Positions 15,830 to 25,241 of a DNA stretch of 64,000 nucleotides are shown here, in pieces (position 1 is the first letter of the stretch; each line of letters begins with the position of its first letter). Where the stretch lies: assembly GCF_003057615.1 (NCBI RefSeq), contig NZ_QAFW01000005.1, positions 1 to 64,000 of the forward strand. Reading direction: 5' to 3'. Below the pieces are notes generated by a model, which was not told the DNA's origin, did no database searches, and saw only the letters and a program-made list of their open reading frames with translations. The position numbers and the translations under genes are program-made. This DNA is from Metalysinibacillus jejuensis. GTDB taxonomy: Bacteria; Bacillota; Bacilli; Bacillales_A; Planococcaceae.

Positions 15830-17373
15830 TTATTCAATCCTTCCTCGTTATAATAAATATGAATATCTTCTTTAATGACACGCTCTAAATGTTTTTTATG
15901 GCGTTCTGCTTGGTATTTTTCAGCCGCTGCATTTTTTTGCAACTTAGCAGTTAAATGTACACCGTCCGCTGCGCGTGTAAGTGTAATATCTTGCACTACA
16001 CCACGCTTTGACACAGTAAAAGCATACGCAAACTTTAACATGGCACCGAAGTCTCGAAGTTTATGTAATTCATCTTCCTCTAGCCATGATTCAAATGGTT
16101 CTACAAAGTGAGAAAAATAATCTTTATTTTTATAGGATGCCAGCAGTGCTACTTTAATACGCTCTACGTGGTCTAACCCATCAATTGCTTGATTAGCAAT
16201 TAAGTAAAATGTATGTTGGCTCGAAGAACTTAGCTCGATATATTCGCCTATCGCAAAAACTTTAGCAGCTTTACGGATTAGCTCCTTATCTTCCTCTACA
16301 TACGTAAAGAAATTTAAACGACAACATTCGTCGTACATTTTTTCAGCTAACTGGACTAAATTGGCTACTTCAACGTCGCTGCGCCGATATTCCGCCGCAA
16401 GTTGCTTAGCATGAATATCAAACACATGATACTTATCAAACGCTGTTGGATCCTTTTGTAAAATGCGCTCCATAACTAACCCTTCGCGTAAACCTTTTTT
16501 CGTTAATTGGAAGCGTGTTGTATTAACGATTTCTAACAAAATACGGAATACAGAAAGTGCGGGTACGATAATATCTGCACGATCTGAAGATAACCCATCA
16601 AGTTGTTTGAGCTCTTCATACGTCATATTACCTAAGAAATCATTTAATTTTCGTAAATCTTGTGCGGTCATTTCATACCCATGAACTCCAGTTAACCCAT
16701 AATTTTTTCGTTGTTGATGTACTTGCGCAATATTACGCGCACTGCCACCAATTCCGATAACAGGCAAGCCGCAATTTGTAATCCATTCAATTTGCGCAAA
16801 CTGCTCACGCACAAAGGCATTAAGCTTTTGTTGCTCATTTGTAGACAATACTTCACCTTTGACAAACATTTGTTTCAACGACACCGTACCGAAAGGAAAA
16901 CTATGTGAGTAGCACAATTCCTTATCTTTAAATAGTGTAATCTCGGTACTGCCACCGCCGATATCAATCGTTACAGCAGATGGCGTTGCTAGTGAGTAAG
17001 CTACACCTAAAAAGCCATAGTAAGCTTCTTGTTCTTCCGATAGTAAATCTATTTTCAACCCAAGCTTGTCAGACATTCTGGCCATAATTTGCTCACGGTT
17101 CGTAGCTTGTCGAATCGCTGCAGTAGCTACAACACGGACGTCGCTCACCGAAAAATCTTCTAGCATTTCCACAAAATCCTGCAAAGTATGCTCTAATAAG
17201 TCGATGCCTGCTTCTGCCATTTCTCCAGAAGGTAAAATATGTGTACGCAAGCGCGCAACTACTTTCATATTTCCTAGTTCATGGAGACCTTCACGTGTAT
17301 CATAATCGTAAATTACAAGACGCACCGTATTTGAACCTATGTCGATAATTGCTGTCTTCATTTTAGTTTGCAT
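15826..17373 (-). CDS. ppx: Exopolyphosphatase, Ppx/GppA family
   Basis: The 515-aa enzyme has the actin-like ASKHA fold with phosphate loops DIGSNTVRLVIYD (residues about 11-23) and TIDIGGGSTEI. A C-terminal HD-like helical region of about 190 residues follows, as in long Ppx proteins. It releases terminal phosphate from polyphosphate or acts on pppGpp. It overlaps ppk by 4 nt, placing synthesis and breakdown of polyphosphate in one operon. ATG 17373 follows AAGGG at 7 nt; another ATG four codons in is less well placed. Confidence 0.95.
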   Translation of the reverse strand: MQTKMKTAIIDIGSNTVRLVIYDYDTREGLHELGNMKVVARLRTHILPSGEMAEAGIDLLEHTLQDFVEMLEDFSVSDVRVVATAAIRQATNREQIMARMSDKLGLKIDLLSEEQEAYYGFLGVAYSLATPSAVTIDIGGGSTEITLFKDKELCYSHSFPFGTVSLKQMFVKGEVLSTNEQQKLNAFVREQFAQIEWITNCGLPVIGIGGSARNIAQVHQQRKNYGLTGVHGYEMTAQDLRKLNDFLGNMTYEELKQLDGLSSDRADIIVPALSVFRILLEIVNTTRFQLTKKGLREGLVMERILQKDPTAFDKYHVFDIHAKQLAAEYRRSDVEVANLVQLAEKMYDECCRLNFFTYVEEDKELIRKAAKVFAIGEYIELSSSSQHTFYLIANQAIDGLDHVERIKVALLASYKNKDYFSHFVEPFESWLEEDELHKLRDFGAMLKFAYAFTVSKRGVVQDITLTRAADGVHLTAKLQKNAAAEKYQAERHKKHLERVIKEDIHIYYNEEGLNK

Positions 17374-17409
17374 AAAAACGCCCTTCTTTCCGCTTGGGAT
17401 GTGTAAAAA

Positions 17410-17447
17410 AACACGCTAGGGTGCAGTTCACCATCTAACGTGTTGTT
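17410..17447 (-). terminator. Terminator after cheV
   Basis: AACACG pairs with CGTGTT and the stem continues through mostly complementary bases (TAGATGGTG with GCACCCTA). On the minus strand a seven-T run follows. Confidence 0.75.
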
Positions 17448-17470
17448 TTACTTATACGAGATGGATTGCA

Positions 17471-18379
17471 TTATAAAATTAATTGGTCAATACGTAAAAT
17501 TAATTCTGCAATTTCTGGTTTACTAATTTGATCTTCTGCACCTACGCGCTCACCTTTATGGCGAAGGTCATCGGTAATTAAACTTGAGAAGATAATAACA
17601 GGTAACACAGCAAGATCTGGATGTTCTTTAATTTTTCGTGTCAGATGATGCCCATCCATTTGTGGCATTTCAATGTCTGTAATAATAATCTGCACATGTT
17701 GCGTAATATCTTTATTTGGATCTGCTTTGACGAGTGTTTCTAAATAGTTATAAGCATCTCGCCCATTTTCAAAGAAGTCGACATTACCATAGCCTGCCTC
17801 ACTTAGCGTATCATGCAATAGTTTACGCAGTAATGGTGAGTCTTCAGCTACGACAATTTTCTTATCAGAACGATCACGCTTCCCTAATTTTTTAACCGAT
17901 TCTACACTAATGCCTGAATCTGGGTTAATCTCTAGCATAATGCGCTCAAAATCAAGCAGTAAAATCATTTGATCATTTTGTTTAATGACGCCGATAACTT
18001 GTGATGCGCCACCTTGGTACATGTCTGAAGGTTTTTCAATTTGGTCCCATGAGATACGGTGAATTTGCGTTACATTATCCACATGGAATACGACACGCTG
18101 TTTATTAAATTCTGCTACGATATATTTTTGCTGCGGGCTACGTTCTACATCTTTAATACCTAGTACTTTTAACATATCTACTACAGGTAGCACTTCACCG
18201 CGCAATTGAATAATCCCTTCTACATGTTCATGTGCATGCGGCACAAAAATAACAGGGATAGGCTGAATAATTTCTTTCACTTTAATAACGTTAATACCAA
18301 ATTTATTATTGGCCACATCAAACTCTACAATCTCTAGTTCGTTTGTGCCACTTTCGAGTAAAATTCCCGTTTGTTCCAA
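17471..18379 (-). CDS. cheV: Chemotaxis coupling protein CheV (CheW plus receiver domain)
   Basis: The 302-aa protein has a CheW-like domain (about 10-155, with FGINVIKVKEII and IIQLRGEVLPVVDM) joined to a response-regulator receiver (about 170-300). The receiver shows acidic residues in VVAEDSPLLR, the phospho-acceptor Asp in IITDIEMPQMDG, and the Lys in SKPEIAE. CheV couples chemoreceptors to CheA and adapts the signal when phosphorylated. It starts with TTG at 18379, 9 nt after AAAGGGG. No other chemotaxis gene is in the window, but its presence implies a motile organism. Confidence 0.95.
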   Translation of the reverse strand: MEQTGILLESGTNELEIVEFDVANNKFGINVIKVKEIIQPIPVIFVPHAHEHVEGIIQLRGEVLPVVDMLKVLGIKDVERSPQQKYIVAEFNKQRVVFHVDNVTQIHRISWDQIEKPSDMYQGGASQVIGVIKQNDQMILLLDFERIMLEINPDSGISVESVKKLGKRDRSDKKIVVAEDSPLLRKLLHDTLSEAGYGNVDFFENGRDAYNYLETLVKADPNKDITQHVQIIITDIEMPQMDGHHLTRKIKEHPDLAVLPVIIFSSLITDDLRHKGERVGAEDQISKPEIAELILRIDQLIL

Positions 18380-18453
18380 GAGAGTCGCCCCTTTACGTTA
18401 AATGTTTGTAATATACCTTAATTGTATCACAGACACGACATTTCTCCTACTTG

Positions 18454-19749
18454 CTAATTTACTGAATTATCCTTTACGCGCAGATGAATGAGCAAGCCAA
18501 TAACCGTCATAACAATTAGTGTAGAAAGCGCAATGCGGCTCGCTAGCGTTCCATAATCACGCAACATAAAAGTGACCGTTCCGTAAACAGCAGGACCAAT
18601 GATAGATGACACCTTACCTGAGAAGGCAAATAGTCCGAAAAATTGTCCTCTTTTTTCCTCTGGCGACAATTCAATGATAAGTGTACGTGAGGTTACCCAC
18701 ATAGAACCTAATGATACGCCGAATAAACTCCCCGCAATCCAAAACATCCATGACTCAGTTGCAAAGACCGCTAAGGCGAGGGCAACAATCATTAATAGTG
18801 CTACTAACGACACCGCTTTATGTGCGCCTACTCGTTTAGTAATAAGACCAAAAATAAACGATCCAATGATAGTGGAGATAGTAGAAACGAGGTAAAGTAT
18901 AATAAACTGGCTAGAACTAAAGCCAATAATTGCTGTAGCATACACCGCCATCATAGCAATCGTTGTAGCAATCGCATCATTTAAAAAGAAATAAGCAATC
19001 ATAAAAGTGAAAATTGTACGATGCCCTTTCATCTCTTTAAAAGTAGCAATAATATCTTTATAGCCATCAAAAAACTTAAAAGGCTTACGCTGCTCTTTAG
19101 GAATCGGCGTGTCTTTATTAATAAAAAACAGTGGTAACGAGAATAATAAGTATAAAACGGCCGTTGGAATAAAGCTGCGGTGGAAGTCCGAATCCCCTAC
19201 ATATAAATACACTAATAAACCAACTAGCGTGCCAAAATAGCCTACCGCTACGCCAAAACCTGAAATGAGCGGCATCTCTTCTCGCGTACCGAGGTCTGGC
19301 ATCATCGCATCATAAAAAACGAGACTTGCATTAAAGAAAAATTTTGCGATAACGAAGCTAGTAACGACGAGCAGTAAGCTAAGTGGCACACCCTTATAGG
19401 CGTAAGCAAATTCCATGGGTGCTAAAATCCCCATCATAAATGTAAAGAAAATAGAGATGGATGCAAACCATACGATAAAGCGTTTTTTATAACCCGTCTT
19501 ATCGACCATCACACCGAATAGCGGCGAGAAGATAACTAAAAATAAGCTAGCTAATGCATTGGCATACGAAATAAAAGTGCTCGCTACTTGTTGCATAACT
19601 TCATTTTTCCCAAGTACTTCATCCATATAAAAAGGAAAGAAAATCGTATTAATATTTGATGAGAAAATGGTATTCGCAAAATCATAAAACGCCCAAGATA
19701 AAATAGGGAGCGATAAATATAGCGCATACTGACTTCTTTGTTGTGTCAT
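18454..19749 (-). CDS. MFS transporter, UMF1/Atg22-like
   Basis: The 431-aa protein has 12 hydrophobic segments and the N-terminal WAFYDFANTIFSS signature of the UMF1 group in the major facilitator superfamily. The loop motif GVMVDKTGYKKRF after helix 2 is the MFS A-motif position. Substrates of bacterial UMF1 proteins are mostly unknown. It stands alone, with its own ribosome site (GTGGGGGCTGAGC). I see no terminator directly after it. Confidence 0.88.
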   Translation of the reverse strand: MTQQRSQYALYLSLPILSWAFYDFANTIFSSNINTIFFPFYMDEVLGKNEVMQQVASTFISYANALASLFLVIFSPLFGVMVDKTGYKKRFIVWFASISIFFTFMMGILAPMEFAYAYKGVPLSLLLVVTSFVIAKFFFNASLVFYDAMMPDLGTREEMPLISGFGVAVGYFGTLVGLLVYLYVGDSDFHRSFIPTAVLYLLFSLPLFFINKDTPIPKEQRKPFKFFDGYKDIIATFKEMKGHRTIFTFMIAYFFLNDAIATTIAMMAVYATAIIGFSSSQFIILYLVSTISTIIGSFIFGLITKRVGAHKAVSLVALLMIVALALAVFATESWMFWIAGSLFGVSLGSMWVTSRTLIIELSPEEKRGQFFGLFAFSGKVSSIIGPAVYGTVTFMLRDYGTLASRIALSTLIVMTVIGLLIHLRVKDNSVN

Positions 19750-19840
19750 GCTCAGCCCCCACTTTCTTTTTGTACTATCTCACACACCGTTTTATTTGTC
19801 GCGTGCACTTGAAAATCTTCAATTGCTTTTTACACCTGCT

Positions 19841-20698
19841 TTACAATTCATCATAATAACGAATTAATGCTTGTGTACCTTCCTCACCGTAACCCGCTGC
19901 TAACAGCTTCGTATACATTTCATGCGCTAATGCTAGGCCTGGTAACTCGAGTGCCATGCGCTCACTTTCTGCAAGTGCAATACCTAAATCTTTAACGATA
20001 TGTTTAATATAAAAACCTGGCGCATAATCGCCCTTTAACATGCGCGGTGCAAGATTTGTCAGCGCCCACGAACCAGCTGCGCCGGTAGTAATCGAGCGCA
20101 AGACGTCTTCCATCGTTAAACCTGCCTTTAGTCCGTAAGCGAGTGCTTCACAGACGCCAATCATACCTGATGCGATTACAATTTGGTTGCACATTTTCGC
20201 ATGCTGACCAGCGCCCGCTTCCCCTTGGTACACAATCGTTTCACCAAAGCAAGTTAACACAGGATAAACATGATCAAACGCTGCTTTATCACCGCCTACC
20301 ATAATTGATAGCGTGCCGTTTTGTGCGCCGATATCACCGCCTGAAACAGGTGCATCTAACACGGATAAATTTTTAACTTTCGCTTCTGTATAAAGTGTTT
20401 GTGCTAATGTCGGTTCGGACGTTGTCATATCGATAATAATCGCCCCTTGTTGTGCGGCTTGAAAAATACCTGCCATTACTTCTTTAACATCTTGAGGATA
20501 GCCGACCATTGTAAAAACTACCTCTTGATTTTCAGCGCAAGCTTGAGGCGAATCAGCCCACTTCGCACCAGCTGTGAGTAGTGGTTCAGCTTTCGCTTTT
20601 GTGCGCGTGTAAATTGTTACTTCATGTTGTGCTGCTAATAAGTGTTTGACAATACTTGCCCCCATAACACCCGTACCTATAAAACCGATTTTCATCAT
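19841..20698 (-). CDS. 3-hydroxyisobutyrate-dehydrogenase-family oxidoreductase (YkwC-like)
   Basis: The 285-aa enzyme has the N-terminal NAD(P) fold with GFIGTGVMGASIV (residues about 4-16), the substrate-binding DAPVSGGDIGAQNGTLSI, and the catalytic Lys in GAGQHAKMCNQI, in the order of beta-hydroxyacid dehydrogenases. B. subtilis YkwC is similar in size. The true substrate (3-hydroxyisobutyrate, tartronate semialdehyde or glyoxylate-type acids) cannot be told. The tandem ATGATG start follows AAAGGGGG. Confidence 0.9.
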   Translation of the reverse strand: MMKIGFIGTGVMGASIVKHLLAAQHEVTIYTRTKAKAEPLLTAGAKWADSPQACAENQEVVFTMVGYPQDVKEVMAGIFQAAQQGAIIIDMTTSEPTLAQTLYTEAKVKNLSVLDAPVSGGDIGAQNGTLSIMVGGDKAAFDHVYPVLTCFGETIVYQGEAGAGQHAKMCNQIVIASGMIGVCEALAYGLKAGLTMEDVLRSITTGAAGSWALTNLAPRMLKGDYAPGFYIKHIVKDLGIALAESERMALELPGLALAHEMYTKLLAAGYGEEGTQALIRYYDEL

Positions 20699-20752
20699 TT
20701 AGCCCCCTTTGTAAAAATAGTAGTTGAAAATTCCGAAAAATACAAATAACAA

Positions 20753-20782
20753 AAAGAGGTCAACACATTTATGGACCTCTTT
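20753..20782 (-). terminator. Terminator after the 62-aa gene
   Basis: AAAGAGGTC pairs perfectly with GACCTCTTT around a 12-nt loop. On the minus strand TTGTTATTTG follows. Confidence 0.75.
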
Positions 20783-20790
20783 GACATACA

Positions 20791-20979
20791 TTAAGCTCGT
20801 GCTTCTTGTAAATACGTATAAACAATCGTAGCACCTTGATGGGCTTCGCCTCTAAAATGTTTAAACTTAGGATGAGCAATCAACACTTCTCGAAACGCTA
20901 AAAAATCCGCTTTTGTAATCGTTAAACTGGCGATTTCTCCTGCTTCAAGTTGCGCTAATTGTTGTGTATAGTCCGCCAT
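20791..20979 (-). CDS. Small conserved protein of unknown function
   Basis: This 62-aa ORF has a strong ribosome site (CGAGGTGAATAACG before ATG) and its own terminator, so I regard it as real. It is acidic at the N-terminus and contains FLAFREVLIAHPKFKHFRGE and VYTYLQEA, with no membrane segment or cysteines. Similar short proteins exist in other Bacillaceae as far as I remember, but I know of no assigned function. It lies divergent from the ykvS-like gene. Confidence 0.7.
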   Translation of the reverse strand: MADYTQQLAQLEAGEIASLTITKADFLAFREVLIAHPKFKHFRGEAHQGATIVYTYLQEARA

Positions 20980-21087
20980 ACGTTATTCACCTCGATTCTC
21001 TCGTTGCATGCAAATTTAGCAAAATACTTTACCTTTTGTAAAAAATCAGTAGACTATAAGTAGTAGCTGTTAAAGGAGCTGACAAAA

Positions 21088-21303
21088 ATGACTGATAAAA
21101 AAGAAGAAGAAGATATTATCGTAGCCCAAATTGGTGACATTATCGAATTCCGTGATGGTCTACAAGGTATCGTTGAAAAAATCAATGAAAATTCCGTTAT
21201 TGTTAATTTAACATATATGGAGAACTTCGAGCAATTAGGGATGGAAGAGCGTACTGTCATCAATCATAAACGTTACACTATTATTGAGGAAGCACAGTCC
21301 TAA
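21088..21303 (+). CDS. ykvS: DUF2187 protein YkvS
   Basis: The 71-aa protein has the short SH3/KOW-like beta pattern of DUF2187: IGDIIEFRDGLQGIV, ENSVIVNLTYMENF and ERTVINHKRYTII. It matches B. subtilis YkvS. It starts with ATG after AAAGGAG and has its own terminator, so it is a monocistronic unit. Function unknown; the fold suggests nucleic-acid or ribosome binding, which is only inference. Confidence 0.88.
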   Translation: MTDKKEEEDIIVAQIGDIIEFRDGLQGIVEKINENSVIVNLTYMENFEQLGMEERTVINHKRYTIIEEAQS

Positions 21304-21317
21304 TCAACGCTTTGTTC

Positions 21318-21360
21318 AAGAGCTTGCCATTTTTATTATTCATGGTAAGCTCTTTTTTTG
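21318..21360 (+). terminator. Terminator after ykvS
   Basis: AAGAGCTTGCCAT pairs with ATGGTAAGCTCTT around an 11-nt loop, followed by a T run. The only promoter for the next gene must lie in the roughly 28 bases after it or be provided by read-through. Confidence 0.85.
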
Positions 21361-21387
21361 TTAGTATAGTAAGCGGAGGTTAATGAA

Positions 21388-22002
21388 ATGCAAATTACAA
21401 ATAAACAAAAAGGTACATTAGTCTTCTCCTTATTATTTATGTTTATTATGCTCTACATTACATTTGATAATAAGGCGGTCTTTTGGTATCTGTATACCTT
21501 CACCATTTTGGTAAGTTTAGCAATTGCCATCTTACATGCAAAATTTTACGATGAGTTACCTACTTGGCACTATTTATTATTCGGTATTGGCTATGGTACT
21601 GTTTCTTACGGTATTATTCGCGCATGCTATGAGTTAGCACCGATCTTTTCTTTTAAAGTGGCAAAACCAATCGCGAGATTTTTACAAGATTTCGCACCTG
21701 CACATATTGGCCATTACGTTTTACTCATTTTTATTATTATTATTGGTGAAGAACTTTTTTGGCGAGGTTATGTCCAACAATTGCTTAAAGGTATGATGAA
21801 AACAAGCCTTGCCGTCGTTGTTACCGCACTCCTTAGTGCTATGGTACTTCTACCGAGTGGGTTTATCCCTGGGATGTTGGCTGCATTTGTTGTAAGTATA
21901 CTATGGGGCTTTTTATATGAATGGAAACGAAGCATGCCCCTCATTATTATTACACATATGGTTTTTATCCTTTTACTGTTTCTCGTTTTACCTTTACAAT
22001 GA
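21388..22002 (+). CDS. CPBP-family intramembrane protease
   Basis: The 204-aa protein has six hydrophobic segments and the CPBP (Abi/CAAX protease) signature GEELFWRGYVQ near residue 121, giving the EExxxR motif, with a later histidine (ITHMV) near the C-terminus. Relatives include Rce1-like proteases and bacteriocin-immunity proteins. Substrate unknown. ATG follows GCGGAGG. It precedes a lipoprotein gene by about 50 bp with no strong terminator between, so the two may be cotranscribed. Confidence 0.85.
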   Translation: MQITNKQKGTLVFSLLFMFIMLYITFDNKAVFWYLYTFTILVSLAIAILHAKFYDELPTWHYLLFGIGYGTVSYGIIRACYELAPIFSFKVAKPIARFLQDFAPAHIGHYVLLIFIIIIGEELFWRGYVQQLLKGMMKTSLAVVVTALLSAMVLLPSGFIPGMLAAFVVSILWGFLYEWKRSMPLIIITHMVFILLLFLVLPLQ

Positions 22003-22051
22003 AACTACTGCTAGTTAAAAACGTTCTAGTAGAATAAGGGAGGGTTTATCA

Positions 22052-22726
22052 ATGTCAAAAAAATTAACACTTACGATGACATTAGCTTTGTCAGCTATGC
22101 TAATCGCAGCTTGTGGACAAGGTGACGATAAGAAAGCAAAAGAAGCTGAACAAGAACCGATTGAAATTAAATCAGAAGAGCAAACGACTGCAGATACTGT
22201 AGAAAAAGAGCCTGCTAAAGAAAGCACAGCAGCGCAAGAAGACGGGCAAAAAGCTGAAGAAAACACAGCACCTACAGCTTCACCTGAAACAAAAACAGAG
22301 GCACCTAAAGAAACTGTGAGCGCTACAGGCACAGCTTCTACACAAATGCCTTACGTCGTTACATTACAAGACGGCTTTACGTTTACAGCTGAAGAGCCTG
22401 GTCGTGATCAAATCATTTCAGCAGCAGATAGCGGCTTAAGCATGCGTATTCAAGTAGCTACTACTGAAGAGGATACATTCGCTTCAGTAAAAGACAATGC
22501 CATGATGTATATGCAAGCAGTAGGCGAACCTACAGAGCTATCAGCTAATGAATTAGCACCACTAGCGAATGCTACAGGTTGGAAAACAACATTTGATAAC
22601 GATGTCGTGTACGTTATTGCTTTCGAACAAAATGGTTTAGTCGGTCAGCTAACAATTTATGATAAAGCGAACGCTTCTGCCATCGCTTCATTTTTACAAA
22701 TGGCCTCAACCATTACAAAAAAATAA
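22052..22726 (+). CDS. Lipoprotein with an acidic Glu/Lys/Thr-rich linker
   Basis: The 224-aa protein has a lipoprotein signal with lipobox LIAACG (Cys near residue 21). A low-complexity linker (about 25-100) rich in Glu, Lys, Ala and Thr follows, then a compact domain (about 105-224) beginning YVVTLQDGFTFTAEEPGRD. The linker likely spans the cell wall. The C-terminal domain is not recognised. The ribosome site is AGGGAGGG. Confidence 0.85.
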   Translation: MSKKLTLTMTLALSAMLIAACGQGDDKKAKEAEQEPIEIKSEEQTTADTVEKEPAKESTAAQEDGQKAEENTAPTASPETKTEAPKETVSATGTASTQMPYVVTLQDGFTFTAEEPGRDQIISAADSGLSMRIQVATTEEDTFASVKDNAMMYMQAVGEPTELSANELAPLANATGWKTTFDNDVVYVIAFEQNGLVGQLTIYDKANASAIASFLQMASTITKK

Positions 22727-22730
22727 CGAC

Positions 22731-22770
22731 AAAAATAGGCTACCTCATTTGCTAGGTAGCCTATTTTTTA
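22731..22770. terminator. Bidirectional terminator
   Basis: AAAAATAGGCTACCT pairs with AGGTAGCCTATTTTT. It serves the lipoprotein gene and the convergent MarR gene. Confidence 0.9.
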
Positions 22771-22776
22771 TAGAAA

Positions 22777-23232
22777 TTAATAAGATAAATCTTTAATCGA
22801 ACGACCAAGCTTTTTTAATAACACAATAGCTTGTTCCTTTTCATCACTATCTAGTGCCCCTAGTAAATCCGCTAGCATTAACTCGTGCTCCGGAAAAACT
22901 TTTGCCATAAAAGCTTCTCCTTCTTCGCTAATTTCTGCATACGTTACGCGACGGTCATTAGGACAAGACACGCGGTTTAAATAACCACGCTTTTCTAATT
23001 TATCTACAACATACGTAATCGATCCGCTTGCCAATAGGATTTTAGAACCGATTACTTGTAATGGTTGACGGCCTTTATGATATAGCAACTCTAGTACAGC
23101 AAACTCCGTAGGATTTACGCCGTTCGCTTGAAAAAATCCGTGTAACTCCTCGTTGATAGCTTTATGCGCACGAGAAAGGACAATGTATAATTTTAGCGAT
23201 TGCTTTACTTCTTCTGTCGTCAATTTACTCAC
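22777..23232 (-). CDS. MarR-family transcriptional regulator
   Basis: The 151-aa protein has the MarR winged-helix: NPTEFAVLELLYHKGRQPLQVIGSKI, the recognition helix ASGSITYVVDKLEKRGYL, and the wing CPNDRRVTYAEISEEG. It resembles B. subtilis YkvE. The cognate ligand and targets are unknown; the divergent radical SAM gene is one candidate. GTG 23232 is tight to its ribosome site, and TTG 23223 (three codons in) is at least as well placed, so the start is uncertain by a few residues. Confidence 0.9.
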   Translation of the reverse strand: MSKLTTEEVKQSLKLYIVLSRAHKAINEELHGFFQANGVNPTEFAVLELLYHKGRQPLQVIGSKILLASGSITYVVDKLEKRGYLNRVSCPNDRRVTYAEISEEGEAFMAKVFPEHELMLADLLGALDSDEKEQAIVLLKKLGRSIKDLSY

Positions 23233-23390
23233 CTTCTCACTTGTTCATGCTTAACATATTATAGCGACTTTCGAAAAGGATTGTCAAAGTGCCGCATTTT
23301 TCTCGATATAGTAACAAAACAGACGAATATGTTGATTGAGTGAGCACTATTTCATTGTTACAATGGATAAGGAGAAAAGGAGATAGATTG

Positions 23391-25130
23391 ATGAAAATTG
23401 TTTTAGCTACACTCAATGCCAAATACATTCATACGAACTTAGCACTGCGCTATTTAAAAGTAGCAGTCGCCCCTGAATTTGACCCTGAAATTGCAGAGTA
23501 TACTATTAAAGATCCTGCTTTTAATATTGTCTCAGATTTATTTCAAAAGAAACCAGACGTTGTAGGCTTTAGTTGCTACATTTGGAATATCGAAGAAACG
23601 ATTACGGTTGCACGCATGCTACGTACAGTATTACCTAATGTAAAAATCGTACTTGGTGGACCTGAAATATCCTACGACGTACATGATTGGCTACGTCGTC
23701 TTGATGGCGTTATTGATTATATTTTAATGAATGAAGGAGAAATCGCCTTTAAGGAATTATTGCGCTATGAAAATGGCGAAATACCGTTAGAAAAGGTACC
23801 TAATATTTGCTACCTTGTGGATAATAAAGTAAAGCTCCATCCTCAAGCACCGAAAGTGGACTTGCGCGAAATGCCAAGCCCCTTCCGTCTAGAAGAAGAT
23901 CGTCCTTTCCTTAGTAAACGTATTCAATATATTGAAACGAGTCGTGGTTGTCCGTTTTCTTGTCAATTTTGCCTATCTTCTATTGAAGTAGGTGTGCGTT
24001 ACTTTAACCGCGAGAAAATTAAAGATGATATTCGCTACTTAATGGCTAACGGCGCGCGTACGATTAAATTTGTCGACAGAACGTTTAATATTAGCCGTAG
24101 CTATGCTATGGAGATGTTCCAATTTTTAATTGACGAGCGTCAACCTGGCGTGGTCTTCCAATTTGAAATTACAGCAGACATTATGCGTCCTGAAGTCATT
24201 CAGTTTTTAAATGACAATGCACCAGCCGGGCTTTTCCGCTTTGAAATTGGCGTTCAATCTACAAATGATGAAACGAATGAGCTCGTGAAGCGTCGTCAAA
24301 ACTTTGAAAAGTTAACACGCACCGTCACGATGGTTAAAAAAGGCGGTAAAATCGACCAGCACCTTGACTTAATTGCAGGACTGCCTGAAGAAGACTATGC
24401 AAGCTTCCGTCAAACGTTTAATGACGTTTTTGCGATGCGTCCTGAGGAACTGCAACTTGGCTTCTTAAAACTACTGCGCGGGACAGGTTTACGTCTAGAA
24501 GCCGAGAAATATGGCTACACCTATGTTGATGTAGCGCCTTACGAAATCTTCTCAAACAATGTGCTTACTTTTGATGATATCGTACGTATTAAACATGCAG
24601 AAGATGTGCTCGAAAAATATTGGAATGACCACCGCATGGATCATACAATCGAATACTTAGTAACCGAAGTATTTGAGACACCATTTGATTTCTTCCAAGA
24701 CTTTGGTACGTATTGGGAAAATAAAGGTTGGTCACGTATTGGTCACCAGTTAGAAGATTTATTTACGCGCTTACTTGAATTCTTGCACACACGTGAGGAT
24801 GCACCTATCGCCATCATCACAAGTTTAATGCAACTTGACTTCCTAAGTGCTCATCACTTCCAACCGCGTAAACTTTGGTGGAAAAATGAATTATCAACAG
24901 AGGAACGTAAAGCAATTTATGAACGTCTTGATCAAGATGCTCACACAGCAGGCGAAACTTTTGCAAGCTTTGGCATTCACCAGCGTGAATTATTTAAGCA
25001 TACGCTCGTACTGCCGTTTGCATTTAATGTAACGACTTACTTAACAGAAGGACGTATCGTACCTGAGCGTGCGTATTTACTCACTTACTTCCGTAAAGAT
25101 GAAGCGCCATTTTTCACTACATTCCATTAA
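23391..25130 (+). CDS. B12-binding radical SAM protein (DUF4080 type)
   Basis: The roughly 579-aa protein has an N-terminal cobalamin-binding-like domain (about 1-140, with VVGFSCYIWN and VLGGPEISYD), then a radical SAM core with the cluster motif CPFSCQFC (near residue 190), and a C-terminal domain that I assign to DUF4080. Such enzymes generate a deoxyadenosyl radical; the substrate of this group is not established. The longer frame from 23340 lacks a ribosome site, while AAAGGAGATAG precedes ATG 23391. It is divergent from the MarR gene and has its own strong terminator. Confidence 0.88.
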   Translation: MKIVLATLNAKYIHTNLALRYLKVAVAPEFDPEIAEYTIKDPAFNIVSDLFQKKPDVVGFSCYIWNIEETITVARMLRTVLPNVKIVLGGPEISYDVHDWLRRLDGVIDYILMNEGEIAFKELLRYENGEIPLEKVPNICYLVDNKVKLHPQAPKVDLREMPSPFRLEEDRPFLSKRIQYIETSRGCPFSCQFCLSSIEVGVRYFNREKIKDDIRYLMANGARTIKFVDRTFNISRSYAMEMFQFLIDERQPGVVFQFEITADIMRPEVIQFLNDNAPAGLFRFEIGVQSTNDETNELVKRRQNFEKLTRTVTMVKKGGKIDQHLDLIAGLPEEDYASFRQTFNDVFAMRPEELQLGFLKLLRGTGLRLEAEKYGYTYVDVAPYEIFSNNVLTFDDIVRIKHAEDVLEKYWNDHRMDHTIEYLVTEVFETPFDFFQDFGTYWENKGWSRIGHQLEDLFTRLLEFLHTREDAPIAIITSLMQLDFLSAHHFQPRKLWWKNELSTEERKAIYERLDQDAHTAGETFASFGIHQRELFKHTLVLPFAFNVTTYLTEGRIVPERAYLLTYFRKDEAPFFTTFH

Positions 25131-25136
25131 ACATAC

Positions 25137-25167
25137 AAAAAGCTACTTGCCGCAGCAAGTAGCTTTT
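25137..25167 (+). terminator. Terminator of the radical SAM gene
   Basis: AAAAGCTACTTGC pairs perfectly with GCAAGTAGCTTTT around CGCA, then TTTG. Confidence 0.92.
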
Positions 25168-25241
25168 TTGTTAACCTTTCCATTGGGGCAAAACATCTTG
25201 CCCCACTCTTCAAACCCTTATATATCAAGGCTTTATGACGC

